DNA of 14,275 bases from Actinomycetes bacterium (GCA_023411615.1 JAEYOR010000001.1:1-14275), one strand, 5' to 3'; positions 6,903 through 14,275 are shown, counted from the first letter of the stretch. The notes: a model not told the origin generated them from the sequence alone. Made by a program: numbers and translations.

Positions 6903-8921
6903 TCAGCGTGAGTGACGGATTCGTCCTGCACCAAAACGCGCGGTAAGCCAAGCAGAAACAGCTCCGCAGGCGAGAGCGAAGACGCCCGCGATTCCTCCGC
7001 ACCCCACGCTGAACGTGCCAACGAGAAGGCGAAGCTCGTTCATTGGGACGAGCCCCGCAGGGTCTTCCATTGCGACGATCGCAAGGGTGAGCGCGAGGCC
7101 GACGACGAGTCCAAGCACCACGCCAATGGCTTGAGGCAACCATTGCACCCACCACCATGTCCGCGTCCGCTGCCGCCCGGCGAGGCCCATCGCCACCCGT
7201 GCCGTCTCTTCGGCTCGTGTAGCGCCACGGTGCGACACCGCGATGGCGGCGATGACCACTTGGAGCGTAAGGGCGCATGCGACGACTGTGACCACAGGGG
7301 TCATCGCGGTGACATCTGCGCGCACCCATCGCCAGAACTCGGATGACCCCCGCAGGCTCTCGCTGTCACTCGGGCTCCACCACCGGGCGATGTCGACAAA
7401 CTTTGTGGCGGACCACCCAGTCACGAGCGCGACACCTGCGGTAAGGAGCAGGGCGGACGCGGTGCCTTGGCGGGGGCGAGCCCGCAACTCGTCCCCGGCG
7501 CTCAGGATGCCAGGGCTTCGCCGCTTGCTGAGGAGCAAGCCCGCGAGCGGAAGGAGGCGCCTCAGCATCTCAATGACCAGCATGACGCCACCAACGAGCG
7601 TGGCAATCCAACCGGCGACAACCACCACATCGATGGGTATGGCAGGCGAGTTGCCGAGCCACACGAGCGTCGCACCGATCGTCACGGGGGCGAGCACCCA
7701 GATGAACGGAACTCGACGTGAGATCTCGGCTTCCGTGAGGTCATTGACTGGTTTCAGGGCCGCGGTGGGGGCGACGCGAGATGCCCAGAAGGCGGGCACC
7801 GCGGTGACGACGAGCGCCGCGATTGCCGCAGCGATGATCGCCACCGGAATGACGATCCAATTCATCGTGATGGCCGCATCGCCAAATGGGTGGGGTGTAA
7901 GCGCTCGTGCCACGGAAAGCGTTGCTTGCGCTCCGCCAACGCCCAGCGCCAGCCCAAGGACTACGGCCCCCGCTGCGACGATGAGCGCCTCGATTGCGGC
8001 TGCGACGGCAACGGTGGCTCGGCGCGCGCCGAGTGTCCGTACAGTCGCAATCCACTGTGCGCGTGCTGAGGCCTGGGACCGGCCTACCGCGAAACCCATC
8101 ACCACCATTGCGGAAACAAGCATGATCGCGGCCCCAAACCATGCGCCACTCGCCATGGGGAGGCTAAGCGACGCGGGGCTTTCCCATTGTGAGCCTTCGT
8201 CCCACCTCGTGAGCGATGGCGCGTTTCCCGTCCATCCGATCGAGACCAGCCACGTCTGCACTGTGTGACCGTCATCGAGTGGCCACCGCAGCGTGAGGGG
8301 ACTCGACTCTGCGGCTGCCTCATCCCAACTGATGTAGGCGGAGGGCAGCCACACCTCGAATCCCGGAAGCGAGGTGGCTGCGGCCAGGCCCACCACGCGG
8401 TACTCATGCGCGGCCGGGTCTGCGGACTCGAGGCCATCGACCCCTGAGTAGAGGGTGATCGTGTCGCCGATGTCGAGACCCGTGTCCCGCGCGACATCGG
8501 CTGCGAGCACAATGTCACCTGCAGTGAGGGGACTCGTCCCTTCCACAAGCGGGATGTACGCACCCTCGCCCATGAGCGCATGGACCGTCCAGAGGTCGCC
8601 TCCAGCGCTGTCAACCCACAGGTCGCCGCGAATGACCGCGAGGGCTCTGTTGCCTGAGGCTGCGTCGATCGCCGCCGCGACCTCAGCCGTGGTCACCGGG
8701 TCGCTTTCTTCGCCAACTCCGCCGGTAGTGACATTTGGGAACCCCATGTGAGGGGTGCCCCATCCGCTCACCCGCTCCGCATCGTGCCCGAGCTCCGCCT
8801 GGGTGGCACCGAGAACAAGGGTTGTGGTGAGAATGGCGACGAGCAGCGTGATGAGACTGCCTGTCCACGCCGAATAAGCCTTGTTGGCACGCACTTGGGC
8901 GAAAGCGAGCCGGGTGATCAT
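6903..8921 (-). CDS. FtsX/MacB-type ABC transporter permease, ten predicted membrane helices
   Basis: Integral membrane subunit of 672 residues. Hydrophobicity by eye gives ten segments: about 20-41, 258-280, 303-328, 352-376, 404-423, 429-450, 487-504, 538-562, 592-617 and 631-660. A large extracytoplasmic domain of about 215 residues lies between helices 1 and 2. The FtsX-like signature RTLGARRATV follows helix 2. This differs from Bacillus BceB, whose large external domain lies between helices 7 and 8. Here the helix 7-8 loop is only about 35 residues and Trp-rich (FWRWVR). Such permeases are usually not importers; they extrude or mechanically transmit force for lipids, peptides, antibiotics or cell-wall enzymes. 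The ATG overlaps the stop of the ATPase gene as ATGA, so the two are certainly partners. The upstream kinase/regulator pair suggests induction by an envelope signal. The substrate is not readable. Confidence 0.9.
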   Translation of the reverse strand: MITRLAFAQVRANKAYSAWTGSLITLLVAILTTTLVLGATQAELGHDAERVSGWGTPHMGFPNVTTGGVGEESDPVTTAEVAAAIDAASGNRALAVIRGDLWVDSAGGDLWTVHALMGEGAYIPLVEGTSPLTAGDIVLAADVARDTGLDIGDTITLYSGVDGLESADPAAHEYRVVGLAAATSLPGFEVWLPSAYISWDEAAAESSPLTLRWPLDDGHTVQTWLVSIGWTGNAPSLTRWDEGSQWESPASLSLPMASGAWFGAAIMLVSAMVVMGFAVGRSQASARAQWIATVRTLGARRATVAVAAAIEALIVAAGAVVLGLALGVGGAQATLSVARALTPHPFGDAAITMNWIVIPVAIIAAAIAALVVTAVPAFWASRVAPTAALKPVNDLTEAEISRRVPFIWVLAPVTIGATLVWLGNSPAIPIDVVVVAGWIATLVGGVMLVIEMLRRLLPLAGLLLSKRRSPGILSAGDELRARPRQGTASALLLTAGVALVTGWSATKFVDIARWWSPSDSESLRGSSEFWRWVRADVTAMTPVVTVVACALTLQVVIAAIAVSHRGATRAEETARVAMGLAGRQRTRTWWWVQWLPQAIGVVLGLVVGLALTLAIVAMEDPAGLVPMNELRLLVGTFSVGCGGIAGVFALACGAVSAWLTARFGAGRIRHSR

Positions 8922-9685
8922 CGGTCGACTCGCGCGAGTGCGTCCAGTCCGGCGAGCACCGCCTGGCTGGATGGAGAGTCGATGTGGCCCGCCACGCGGC
9001 CATCGGCGAAGAGGACCACTTTGGCGGCGTACGACGCTGCGGCTGGGTCATGCGTCACCATGACGATCGATTGGCCAAGTTCCCGGCATGAGGTCCGCAA
9101 GTGGTCGAGGATCTGCGCGCTCGCATGGACATCGAGATTGCCTGTCGGCTCATCCGCCAGGACAAGGCGGGGCTTGGTGATGAGCGCCCGCGCAATGGCC
9201 ACTCTCTGTTGCTGCCCGCCAGAGAGCTCAAAGGGCTTGCGTGCAACCTCTGTGCCAATGCCAAGCATGTCGATGAGCGTGTTGAACCACGCCTGATCAA
9301 TGGGCAGGCCGTTCAGGCGCAGCGGCAACACGATGTTGTCGCGTGCCGACATCGTCTGGAGAAGGTTGAAGCCCTGGAACACAAAGCCCACCATGCGGCC
9401 GCGTACCCGAGCGAGCGCCGCGTCGGAGATTCCCGTCAACTCGGTGTCACCAATCCACACCCGACCCGAATCGGGGGTGTCGAGCCCCGCCAACAGATGG
9501 ACGAGCGTCGTCTTGCCCGAGCCAGACGGCCCCATGATCGCCGTTAGTTGGCCCGAGTCCACGTCGAGGTCCACATGGTCAACGGCCGTGACGCCGGTGG
9601 AGCCTGTGCCATACGTGCGGGTGAGACCGCGCGCACGGAGTGCAAGCCCGGCGTCCGGCGCTGACGGTGTGGTGGTGTCGGACAT
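8918..9685 (-). CDS. ABC transporter ATP-binding protein, MacB/LolD/BceA class
   Basis: Cytoplasmic ATPase of 255 residues that powers the adjacent FtsX-type permease. All nucleotide-binding motifs are intact: Walker A GPSGSGKTT (52-60), Q-loop Gln104 in GFVFQGFNLLQ, signature LSGGQQQR (154-161), Walker B LVLADEP ending at Glu179-Pro180, D-loop in GNLD, and His212 in VTHD. LTRTYGTGSTGVTAVD near the start and the FQGFNLL form of the Q-loop are typical of the MacB/LolD group. The frame is open to position 9766, but the ATG at 9685 is chosen because GGGGAG lies 8 bases before it and homology-like sequence begins soon after. It is separated from the upstream response regulator gene by 135 bases carrying an 18-bp palindrome, and it overlaps the permease start by four bases. 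Confidence 0.95.
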   Translation of the reverse strand: MSDTTTPSAPDAGLALRARGLTRTYGTGSTGVTAVDHVDLDVDSGQLTAIMGPSGSGKTTLVHLLAGLDTPDSGRVWIGDTELTGISDAALARVRGRMVGFVFQGFNLLQTMSARDNIVLPLRLNGLPIDQAWFNTLIDMLGIGTEVARKPFELSGGQQQRVAIARALITKPRLVLADEPTGNLDVHASAQILDHLRTSCRELGQSIVMVTHDPAAASYAAKVVLFADGRVAGHIDSPSSQAVLAGLDALARVDR

Positions 9686-9788
9686 CGAGTGTGCTCCCCG
9701 TGAGGTGGACGTCGTCGTGAAAAACCATGTGACGCTCACCGTACGGACAGCCGGGGGCGTGCACATCGGACCGGAGGATGCACTTCAC

Positions 9789-9806
9789 GTCATACCGGGG
9801 TATGAC
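9789..9806. promoter_or_regulatory. 18-bp palindrome upstream of the ABC transporter genes, likely response-regulator site
   Basis: GTCATACC and GGTATGAC form perfect 8-bp arms around GG, about 104 bases upstream of the ATPase start and 15 bases past the response-regulator stop. NarL/FixJ-family regulators bind such inverted repeats as dimers, and the adjacent regulator is of that family, so this is the best candidate for its target site. In RNA it could also fold as a 7-bp stem with a 4-base loop, but no U tract follows, so a terminator is less likely. Confidence 0.6.
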
Positions 9807-9820
9807 ACGACCTGCGCGGC

Positions 9821-10480
9821 TCAACTCGCGGGACGGACAAGCCCCGTTTCAAAAGCGATGACGACGGCTTGCACTCGGTCGCGCGCACCGAGCTTCGCGA
9901 GCACCCGGCTCACGTGCGTCTTGACGGTGGCCTCTGCGAGCGTCAGCTCGGCGCAGATCTCCCGGTTGGACATGCCGCGCGCCATGAGGACGAGCACTTC
10001 ACGTTCGCGTTCGGTCAAAGCGGCGAGGACAGCCTCGTCGGTGCTGTGCGGAAGCTCAGTGGCGAGCCGCGTGAGCAGGCGTCGCGTCGCTGCCGGCGCG
10101 AGCACCGCTTCGCCTCCATGAACCGTGCGGATCGCGTGGAGCAGGTCCTCGGGTGGGGAGTCCTTCACCAGAAAGCCGCTTGCACCCGCTTTGATAGCGG
10201 CCACCACATACTCGTCGAGATCAAAGGTGGTGAGGACGATCACTCGGGCCGTGGAGGCGGAGGTGACGGCAGCGCAGGCGTCGAGGCCGTCCCGGCCCGG
10301 CATGCGCACGTCCATGAGAATGACGTCAGCCGGGCAATCGGCGCGCGCCAAGAGACGCACAGCCTCGTCCCCATCGCGAGCTTCGGCAACCACCGTCATA
10401 TCGGGCTGTGAATTCACGACCATCGCAAAGCCCGCACGGATGAGCTGCTGGTCATCGACAAGCGCCACGCGAATTGTCAC
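9821..10480 (-). CDS. NarL/FixJ-family two-component response regulator
   Basis: Transcription regulator of 219 residues with an N-terminal receiver domain and a C-terminal LuxR-type helix-turn-helix. The acidic pair is Asp9-Asp10, the phosphoacceptor is Asp57 in ILMDVRMPGRDG, the conserved Thr lies in VIVLTTFD, and the conserved Lys lies in GFLVKDSPPEDL. The DNA-binding domain starts at LTEREREVLVLMARG and contains NREICAELTLAEATVKTHVS. All key residues are present, so it should be phosphorylated normally. The GTG start overlaps the kinase stop as GTGA, typical of a coupled pair. It probably controls the downstream ABC transporter through the palindrome at 9789-9806; autoregulation is possible. 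The target assignment is inferred from gene order. Confidence 0.95.
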   Translation of the reverse strand: MTIRVALVDDQQLIRAGFAMVVNSQPDMTVVAEARDGDEAVRLLARADCPADVILMDVRMPGRDGLDACAAVTSASTARVIVLTTFDLDEYVVAAIKAGASGFLVKDSPPEDLLHAIRTVHGGEAVLAPAATRRLLTRLATELPHSTDEAVLAALTEREREVLVLMARGMSNREICAELTLAEATVKTHVSRVLAKLGARDRVQAVVIAFETGLVRPAS

Positions 10481-11256
10481 TGCGTGTCCTCCTGCCGATC
10501 CGGAAGCGGCAATACCGCTTGCACCTCAAAGCCGCCCCCCACTTGTGGCCCCGCAGTGAGGGTGCCTCCAAACACGGTGGCCCGCTCGCGCATGCCTTCA
10601 ATCCCCTGACCGCGGCCGTCACCGTGAGCTGCCGCCCCACGGCCATCGTCGCGGACCACGAGAGTGACACGGTCGTCTTCCCAGCGCAGCTGCACGTACA
10701 CATTCGCGGTTGGTCCGGCATGCTTCAGGACGTTGGTGACGGCCTCTTGAGCGATGCGATACAACGCAAGACCCGCGCCAAGGGGCAAGGGGCGAGGCGT
10801 GCCCGTGGTGACGAAGGCGGCCTCAAGGCCAGACTCGCGAGCCGACGCCACTAACGCGGGGATGTCCCCGATGCTGGGTTGGGGTCCCAGCGGGATGTCG
10901 CCCTCTGGCGCACGGAGCACCCCGAGAAGGGCGCGCATCTCCTCAAGCGCGGTTCGACTCACGTTTGCGATGGTGTCGAGAGTGCGCTCGCCAGCAGCAG
11001 GATCGGCCCGGGCGGCAAAGCGGCCACCATCGGCTTGGGCTACCACCACAGACAACGTGTGGGCAACGACGTCATGCATCTCACGTGCGATACGGGCACG
11101 CTCATCACTCGCAGCGAGCACGCGCGTCGCGGTCGCTTCGCGCTGTGCCACCACCTGGAGGCGATCGAGACGTTGGCGGTGACGGTGCGCTTGCCACGCG
11201 GACACGATCGCGAGGCACGATGCCAGTGCAGCAACCGCCCACCCCGCCCATTCCAT
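10477..11256 (-). CDS. DesK-type sensor histidine kinase with minimal N-terminus
   Basis: Membrane-anchored kinase (HisKA_3 plus HATPase_c) that should phosphorylate the overlapping response regulator. From the ATG at 11256 it has 259 residues. One membrane segment (about residues 3-20, WAGWAVAALASCLAIVSA) is followed by a basic, probably coiled-coil linker. The phosphoacceptor is His61 in AREMHDVVAHTLS, the N-box is EAVTNVLKHA with Asn175, the first ATP-lid box is DDGRG (203-207), and GQGIEGMRERA follows. The catalytic core is complete, but there is no extracellular or multi-helix sensor. The frame is open to 11481, but that stretch is not convincingly membrane-like and runs into the region before the divergent gene, so I reject it. 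The ribosome site before the chosen ATG is poor; a GTG two codons upstream is an alternative. It may sense through its single helix or through the ABC transporter. Confidence 0.9.
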   Translation of the reverse strand: MEWAGWAVAALASCLAIVSAWQAHRHRQRLDRLQVVAQREATATRVLAASDERARIAREMHDVVAHTLSVVVAQADGGRFAARADPAAGERTLDTIANVSRTALEEMRALLGVLRAPEGDIPLGPQPSIGDIPALVASARESGLEAAFVTTGTPRPLPLGAGLALYRIAQEAVTNVLKHAGPTANVYVQLRWEDDRVTLVVRDDGRGAAAHGDGRGQGIEGMRERATVFGGTLTAGPQVGGGFEVQAVLPLPDRQEDTQ

Positions 11257-11264
11257 GTCCACAC

Positions 11265-11289
11265 GATACGACCCAGGCCGCAGCGTATC
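11265..11289. repeat. Inverted repeat just upstream of the kinase gene
   Basis: GATACG (11265-11270) and CGTATC (11284-11289) are perfect 6-bp arms 13 bases apart, within 35 bases of the kinase start. It could be a regulator site or part of the leader mRNA. On the minus strand TACGCT, overlapping one arm, could be a -10 box. The evidence is weak. Confidence 0.25.
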
Positions 11290-11449
11290 CGCGACGTGCT
11301 GCCGAGGTGTGGTCACTGCCCGTGCCCGCCACCCATTCGGGGCCCCCGAGAAGGGGGGCAAGGTGTGGACTTGCCAACAATCACTGGACCTCATGCTCAT
11401 GCTGATGTCGAATAAGAAAGGGACGTAACGGGCAAGGGGAGTAAATACG

Positions 11450-11881
11450 ATGACACCGCACCGCGAGGGACGAATCGACACGGCCGCTCTGCAGGTGTTG
11501 TCGCACCGCCTCGCCGATGGTTCCCGCGAGTTCTTGCCACGCGATCACGATGCGGCACCCGAACTGCCGAGCCGCACGCCGGGCCACGCCCTCGCGTCGG
11601 CCCCACGACCCCCGGTAGGACCGCGCGCTGTCATTCTTGACTGCGGCACATCACGCATGCCCGGCTACACCCATGTGTTGTGGATTGCGCCGAATGCCGA
11701 CTCGATGGTGGGCTCCCATGTAGTGGAGCAGCTTGCGTTCATTGTGGGACGTGTGGTGGGTGTTGAGGCATATGCGTGGGAAGGCAATGATCGCCTCCAC
11801 GTGCGGGCGCCCGGCCTCGCCTGGGAAGACTTGCTGAGCGACGCTCAAGACGCGCTCGCCTTGCACCTCACCGCCGCGTAG
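11450..11881 (+). CDS. Hypothetical protein, family not recognised
   Basis: Protein of 143 residues that I do not recognise. The first 60 or so residues are polar and Arg/Pro-rich, probably disordered. The remainder looks like a compact alpha/beta domain: strand AVILDCG, strand HVLWIAP, helix SMVGSHVVEQLAFIVGRVV, strands around GVEAYAWEGNDRLHVRAP, and final helix AWEDLLSDAQDALALHL. There is no signal peptide or membrane segment. The gene is supported by a good ribosome site (AAGGGGAG, 8 bases before the ATG), GC-rich third positions and its fit between the divergent kinase and purL. A competing minus-strand frame over its 3' half lacks these features. It precedes purL by 81 bases on the same strand, so the two may be co-transcribed, but no role in purine synthesis can be read from it. 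Confidence 0.7.
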   Translation: MTPHREGRIDTAALQVLSHRLADGSREFLPRDHDAAPELPSRTPGHALASAPRPPVGPRAVILDCGTSRMPGYTHVLWIAPNADSMVGSHVVEQLAFIVGRVVGVEAYAWEGNDRLHVRAPGLAWEDLLSDAQDALALHLTAA

Positions 11882-11890
11882 CGCGGGGGC

Positions 11891-11919
11891 TAAAATGGGG
11901 TGAGGCTCGCCGGTAGGCT
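11891..11919 (+). promoter_or_regulatory. Possible purL promoter elements
   Basis: TAAAAT (11891-11896) matches the -10 consensus at 5/6, and TAGGCT (11914-11919) is another TAnnnT-type -10 common in GC-rich actinobacteria. Neither has a clear -35 box at proper spacing. Either would give purL a short leader; purL may instead be read through from the gene before it. Confidence 0.3.
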
Positions 11920-11943
11920 GGGCCACAGCATCGACCCCCATTT
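11893..11943. repeat. Inverted repeat in the purL leader
   Basis: AAATGGGG (11893-11900) and CCCCATTT (11936-11943) are perfect 8-bp arms flanking 35 bases. No known purine riboswitch pattern was recognised in the loop. If transcription starts at the candidate -10 boxes, the left arm would not be in the mRNA, so a role at DNA level or chance is likely. Confidence 0.35.
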
Positions 11944-11962
11944 CTCGAGCCGAGGGATACGC

Positions 11963-14272
11963 ATGACTGACGCCCCCGTCGCCGCCCCTGACCACCACCT
12001 CGATACGGTTGAGCGTGCCGCTGCCACGTCCGATCACGAGATGCCGTACGCCGAACTCGGCCTCAAGGCCGACGAGTACGCGCGGATCGTTGACCTGCTG
12101 GGCCGGCGCCCCACGGCAGCGGAGCTCGCGATGTACTCCGTCATGTGGTCAGAGCACTGCTCGTATAAGTCCTCCAAGGTGCACTTGCGGCAATTCGGTG
12201 CCAAGACCACCGAGGACATGAAGCAATGCCTCATGGTGGGCATGGGCGAGAACGCGGGCGTTGTTGACATCGGCGACGGTTGGGCAGTCACCTTCAAGAT
12301 CGAATCCCACAACCACCCCTCCTACGTGGAGCCCTACCAGGGAGCCGCCACCGGCGTCGGCGGCATTGTGCGCGACATCCTCGCGATGGGCGCGCGCCCG
12401 GTGGCCGTCATGGACGAACTGCGCTTCGGAGACATCGACCACCCAGACACGGCTCGTGTGGTGCACGGCGTGGTATCCGGGGTTGGTGGCTACGGCAATT
12501 CGCTTGGCTTGCCTAATGTGGGCGGCGGTTCCACTTTTGACCCCTCGTATCAAGGCAATCCGCTTGTCAATGCGCTGTGCGTGGGCGTGATGAAGCATGA
12601 GCAGATTCACCTCGCCAAGGCCGCAGGCGTTGGCAACAAGGTGGTGCTCTTTGGTGCGCGCACGGGCGGCGACGGCATTGGTGGCGCGTCCATCCTTGCC
12701 TCCGAGACCTTTGAGGATGGCGTGCCCGCCAAGCGTCCGTCGGTGCAGGTGGGCGACCCCTTCATGGAGAAGGTGCTCATCGAGTGCTGCCTTGAGCTGT
12801 TTGCCGCCGACGTTGTTGAAGGCATCCAAGACCTCGGTGCCGCGGGCATCTCGTGTGCCACGAGCGAGCTTGCCTCGAATGGCTCGGGCGGGATGCACGT
12901 GTGGCTTGATGACGTGCTCTTGCGCGACCCCACGCTCAACGCGGGCGAGATCCTCATGTCCGAATCCCAAGAGCGGATGATGGCCGTGGTGCGCCCCGAG
13001 AAGCTCGATCTCTTCCTTGAGATCACGTCCAAGTGGGAGATCGAGAGCGCCGTAGTAGGCGAAGTCAATGATTCCGGCCGCCTCACCATCGACCACCACG
13101 GCCAGCGCATTGTCGATGTTGACCCGCGCACCGTCGCCCACGACGGTCCGGTGTACGAGCGCCCCTATGCGCGGCCGGCCTGGATGGATGAGGTGCAGGC
13201 GCCTGCACACGTGGCGTTGCCGGACAACGGCGAGGCGCTTGCCGAGCAGACTCGACGCCTCATGACATGGCCCGCTATCGCATCGAAGGCGTGGATCACC
13301 AACCAGTACGACCGGTACGTCCAGGGCAACACCGCAATGGCCCGCCCCGATGTGGTGGGCGTGGTGCGCGTTGACGAAGAGACGGGCCGTGGTGTGGCAA
13401 TCGCGACGCGCTCAAACGACCGCTTCACGAAGCTCGACCCCTACACCGGTGCGCAGCAATCGGTGGTCGCGGCCTATCGCGCGGTGGCAATTGCGGGTGC
13501 CGAGCCCGTTGCGGTCACCGACGGCCTCAACTTTGGTTCGCCCGAGGATCCGGACGCGATGTGGCAGTTTGCCGAGGCCGTGCGAGGTGTCGCCGATGCA
13601 TGCCTTGAGATGGGTGTGCCTGTCACTGGCGGCAATGTATCGCTCTACAACGGCACGGGAGAGCCGGGCCGAGTCGACTCGTCGATCAACCCCGCCGCGA
13701 TTGTCGGCATGCTCGGCATCTTTGACGACGTGCGCCGCGCGACGCCTTCGGGCTGGCGTGAGGCCGGCCAGGCGCTTTACCTGCTCGGCACCACCGGCGC
13801 GGACCTTGCGGGCTCTGCTTTCGCGGGACTGCACCGTGTCATGCAGGGACTACCACCTGCCGTCGACTTTGCCGCTGAGAAGCTGCTCGCCGAGGTGATG
13901 GTGAGTGCCTCTCGTGACGGCCTCGTTGACGCCGCACGTGAGGTGGCCGAGGGCGGACTTGCCGCAGCCGTCGCCCAGGCAGCCTTCCGTCACGGCGTTG
14001 GCGCCCGCATCGTCCTCGATGAGGTGGTCGCTCGTGACGGCGTGTCCCTCGCAGAGGCGTGGTTCTCCGAGACTCAGGGCCGCGTGCTCGTCGCGCTACC
14101 GCGTACCGAGGAGCCGCGCTGGACGGCGATGCTCGAGGCGCGCGGCGTGCCGTTTGCGCGTATCGGCACCACCACGGAGGAGCCCCACCTCGAACTGCAG
14201 GGCGCCTTCACGCTCCCCCTCTCGGACCTACGCGAGGCTTGGGACGAGGCGCTCCCCAAGCGCTTCGCCTAA
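11963..14272 (+). CDS. purL: Phosphoribosylformylglycinamidine synthase subunit PurL
   Basis: Catalytic large subunit of FGAM synthase, the fourth step of purine synthesis: FGAR plus ATP and glutamine-derived ammonia gives FGAM. It has 769 residues, the length of the small PurL class that works with separate PurQ (glutaminase) and PurS. Visible motifs include the catalytic-histidine segment WSEHCSYKSSK (His65), the nucleotide/substrate segment KIESHNHPS (112-120), GAATGVGGIVRD, a Gly-rich GGGSTFD, QDLGAAGISCATSEL, TDGLNFGSPEDP and VTGGNVSLYNGT in the second half. No break or missing motif was found. The ATG at 11963 is preceded by GAGGG at 6 bases; the frame is open to 11900, but those 21 residues lack family character. 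purQ and purS, often just upstream in actinobacteria, are absent here. The gene ends three bases before the window edge. Confidence 0.98.
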   Translation: MTDAPVAAPDHHLDTVERAAATSDHEMPYAELGLKADEYARIVDLLGRRPTAAELAMYSVMWSEHCSYKSSKVHLRQFGAKTTEDMKQCLMVGMGENAGVVDIGDGWAVTFKIESHNHPSYVEPYQGAATGVGGIVRDILAMGARPVAVMDELRFGDIDHPDTARVVHGVVSGVGGYGNSLGLPNVGGGSTFDPSYQGNPLVNALCVGVMKHEQIHLAKAAGVGNKVVLFGARTGGDGIGGASILASETFEDGVPAKRPSVQVGDPFMEKVLIECCLELFAADVVEGIQDLGAAGISCATSELASNGSGGMHVWLDDVLLRDPTLNAGEILMSESQERMMAVVRPEKLDLFLEITSKWEIESAVVGEVNDSGRLTIDHHGQRIVDVDPRTVAHDGPVYERPYARPAWMDEVQAPAHVALPDNGEALAEQTRRLMTWPAIASKAWITNQYDRYVQGNTAMARPDVVGVVRVDEETGRGVAIATRSNDRFTKLDPYTGAQQSVVAAYRAVAIAGAEPVAVTDGLNFGSPEDPDAMWQFAEAVRGVADACLEMGVPVTGGNVSLYNGTGEPGRVDSSINPAAIVGMLGIFDDVRRATPSGWREAGQALYLLGTTGADLAGSAFAGLHRVMQGLPPAVDFAAEKLLAEVMVSASRDGLVDAAREVAEGGLAAAVAQAAFRHGVGARIVLDEVVARDGVSLAEAWFSETQGRVLVALPRTEEPRWTAMLEARGVPFARIGTTTEEPHLELQGAFTLPLSDLREAWDEALPKRFA

Positions 14273-14275
14273 CCC

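Noticed and set aside
7243..8268. 341-residue plus-strand open frame
   Set aside because: Antisense of the ABC permease; low-complexity Ala/Thr/Met composition reflects the complement of membrane-helix codons.
9686..9766. Longer start for the ABC ATPase
   Set aside because: The extra 27 residues are unlike the family, whereas the internal ATG has a GGGGAG ribosome site at 8 bases.
11651..12037. 128-residue minus-strand open frame
   Set aside because: It overlaps both the small plus-strand gene and the start of purL, and lacks a convincing start; the plus-strand frame has the better ribosome site and layout.
12149..13210. 353-residue minus-strand open frame inside purL
   Set aside because: Antisense to highly conserved purL coding sequence; His/Arg-rich composition and no ribosome site pattern or domain.
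14258..14268. AAGCGCTTCG sequence resembling the operator
   Set aside because: It is inside the final codons of purL, is only part of the palindrome, and is not near a promoter; a chance match.

Overview
The window looks like chromosomal DNA of a high-GC Gram-positive bacterium, most likely an actinomycete of the Micrococcales type. The reasons are strong GC bias at third codon positions, GTG as well as ATG starts, frequent 4-bp stop/start overlaps, a lipoprotein-type sugar-binding protein, a DesK-like kinase paired with a NarL-type regulator, and a PurL of the small (PurLQS) class. The taxon is inferred from style and was not tested by alignment.

Region 1 (1-6216, all minus strand) is a sugar-utilisation locus. 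In transcription order it holds a LacI-family repressor, an extracellular sugar-binding lipoprotein, two CUT1-type ABC permeases, and a GH31 enzyme that closely resembles E. coli YicI alpha-xylosidase and runs off the left edge. No sugar ATPase gene is present, so the importer probably uses a shared MsmK/MsiK-type ATPase encoded elsewhere. The enzyme keeps both catalytic aspartates and the Cys-Phe pair linked to xylose specificity, so the likely substrate is an alpha-xyloside such as isoprimeverose or a xyloglucan fragment. An identical perfect 14-bp palindrome, TCGAAGCGCTTCGA, precedes both the repressor gene and the binding-protein gene. It is the obvious candidate operator for autoregulation and operon control. 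The binding-protein/permease junction holds a G11 tract and a very strong GC hairpin.

Region 2 (6406-11256, minus strand) is a signalling and transport cluster. It contains a short DesK-type histidine kinase and a NarL/FixJ response regulator with overlapping ends, then an 18-bp palindrome in the gap, then an ABC ATPase and a ten-helix FtsX/MacB-type permease with overlapping ends, and finally a single-domain rhodanese. The layout suggests that the regulator switches on the transporter through the palindrome. The signal and the cargo are unknown.

Region 3 (11450-14275, plus strand) holds a small protein of unknown family divergent from the kinase, followed by a complete purL (phosphoribosylformylglycinamidine synthase) that ends three bases before the right edge. 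No RNA genes, CRISPR arrays, insertion sequences or phage genes were seen, and no gene-free stretch exceeds 300 bases.
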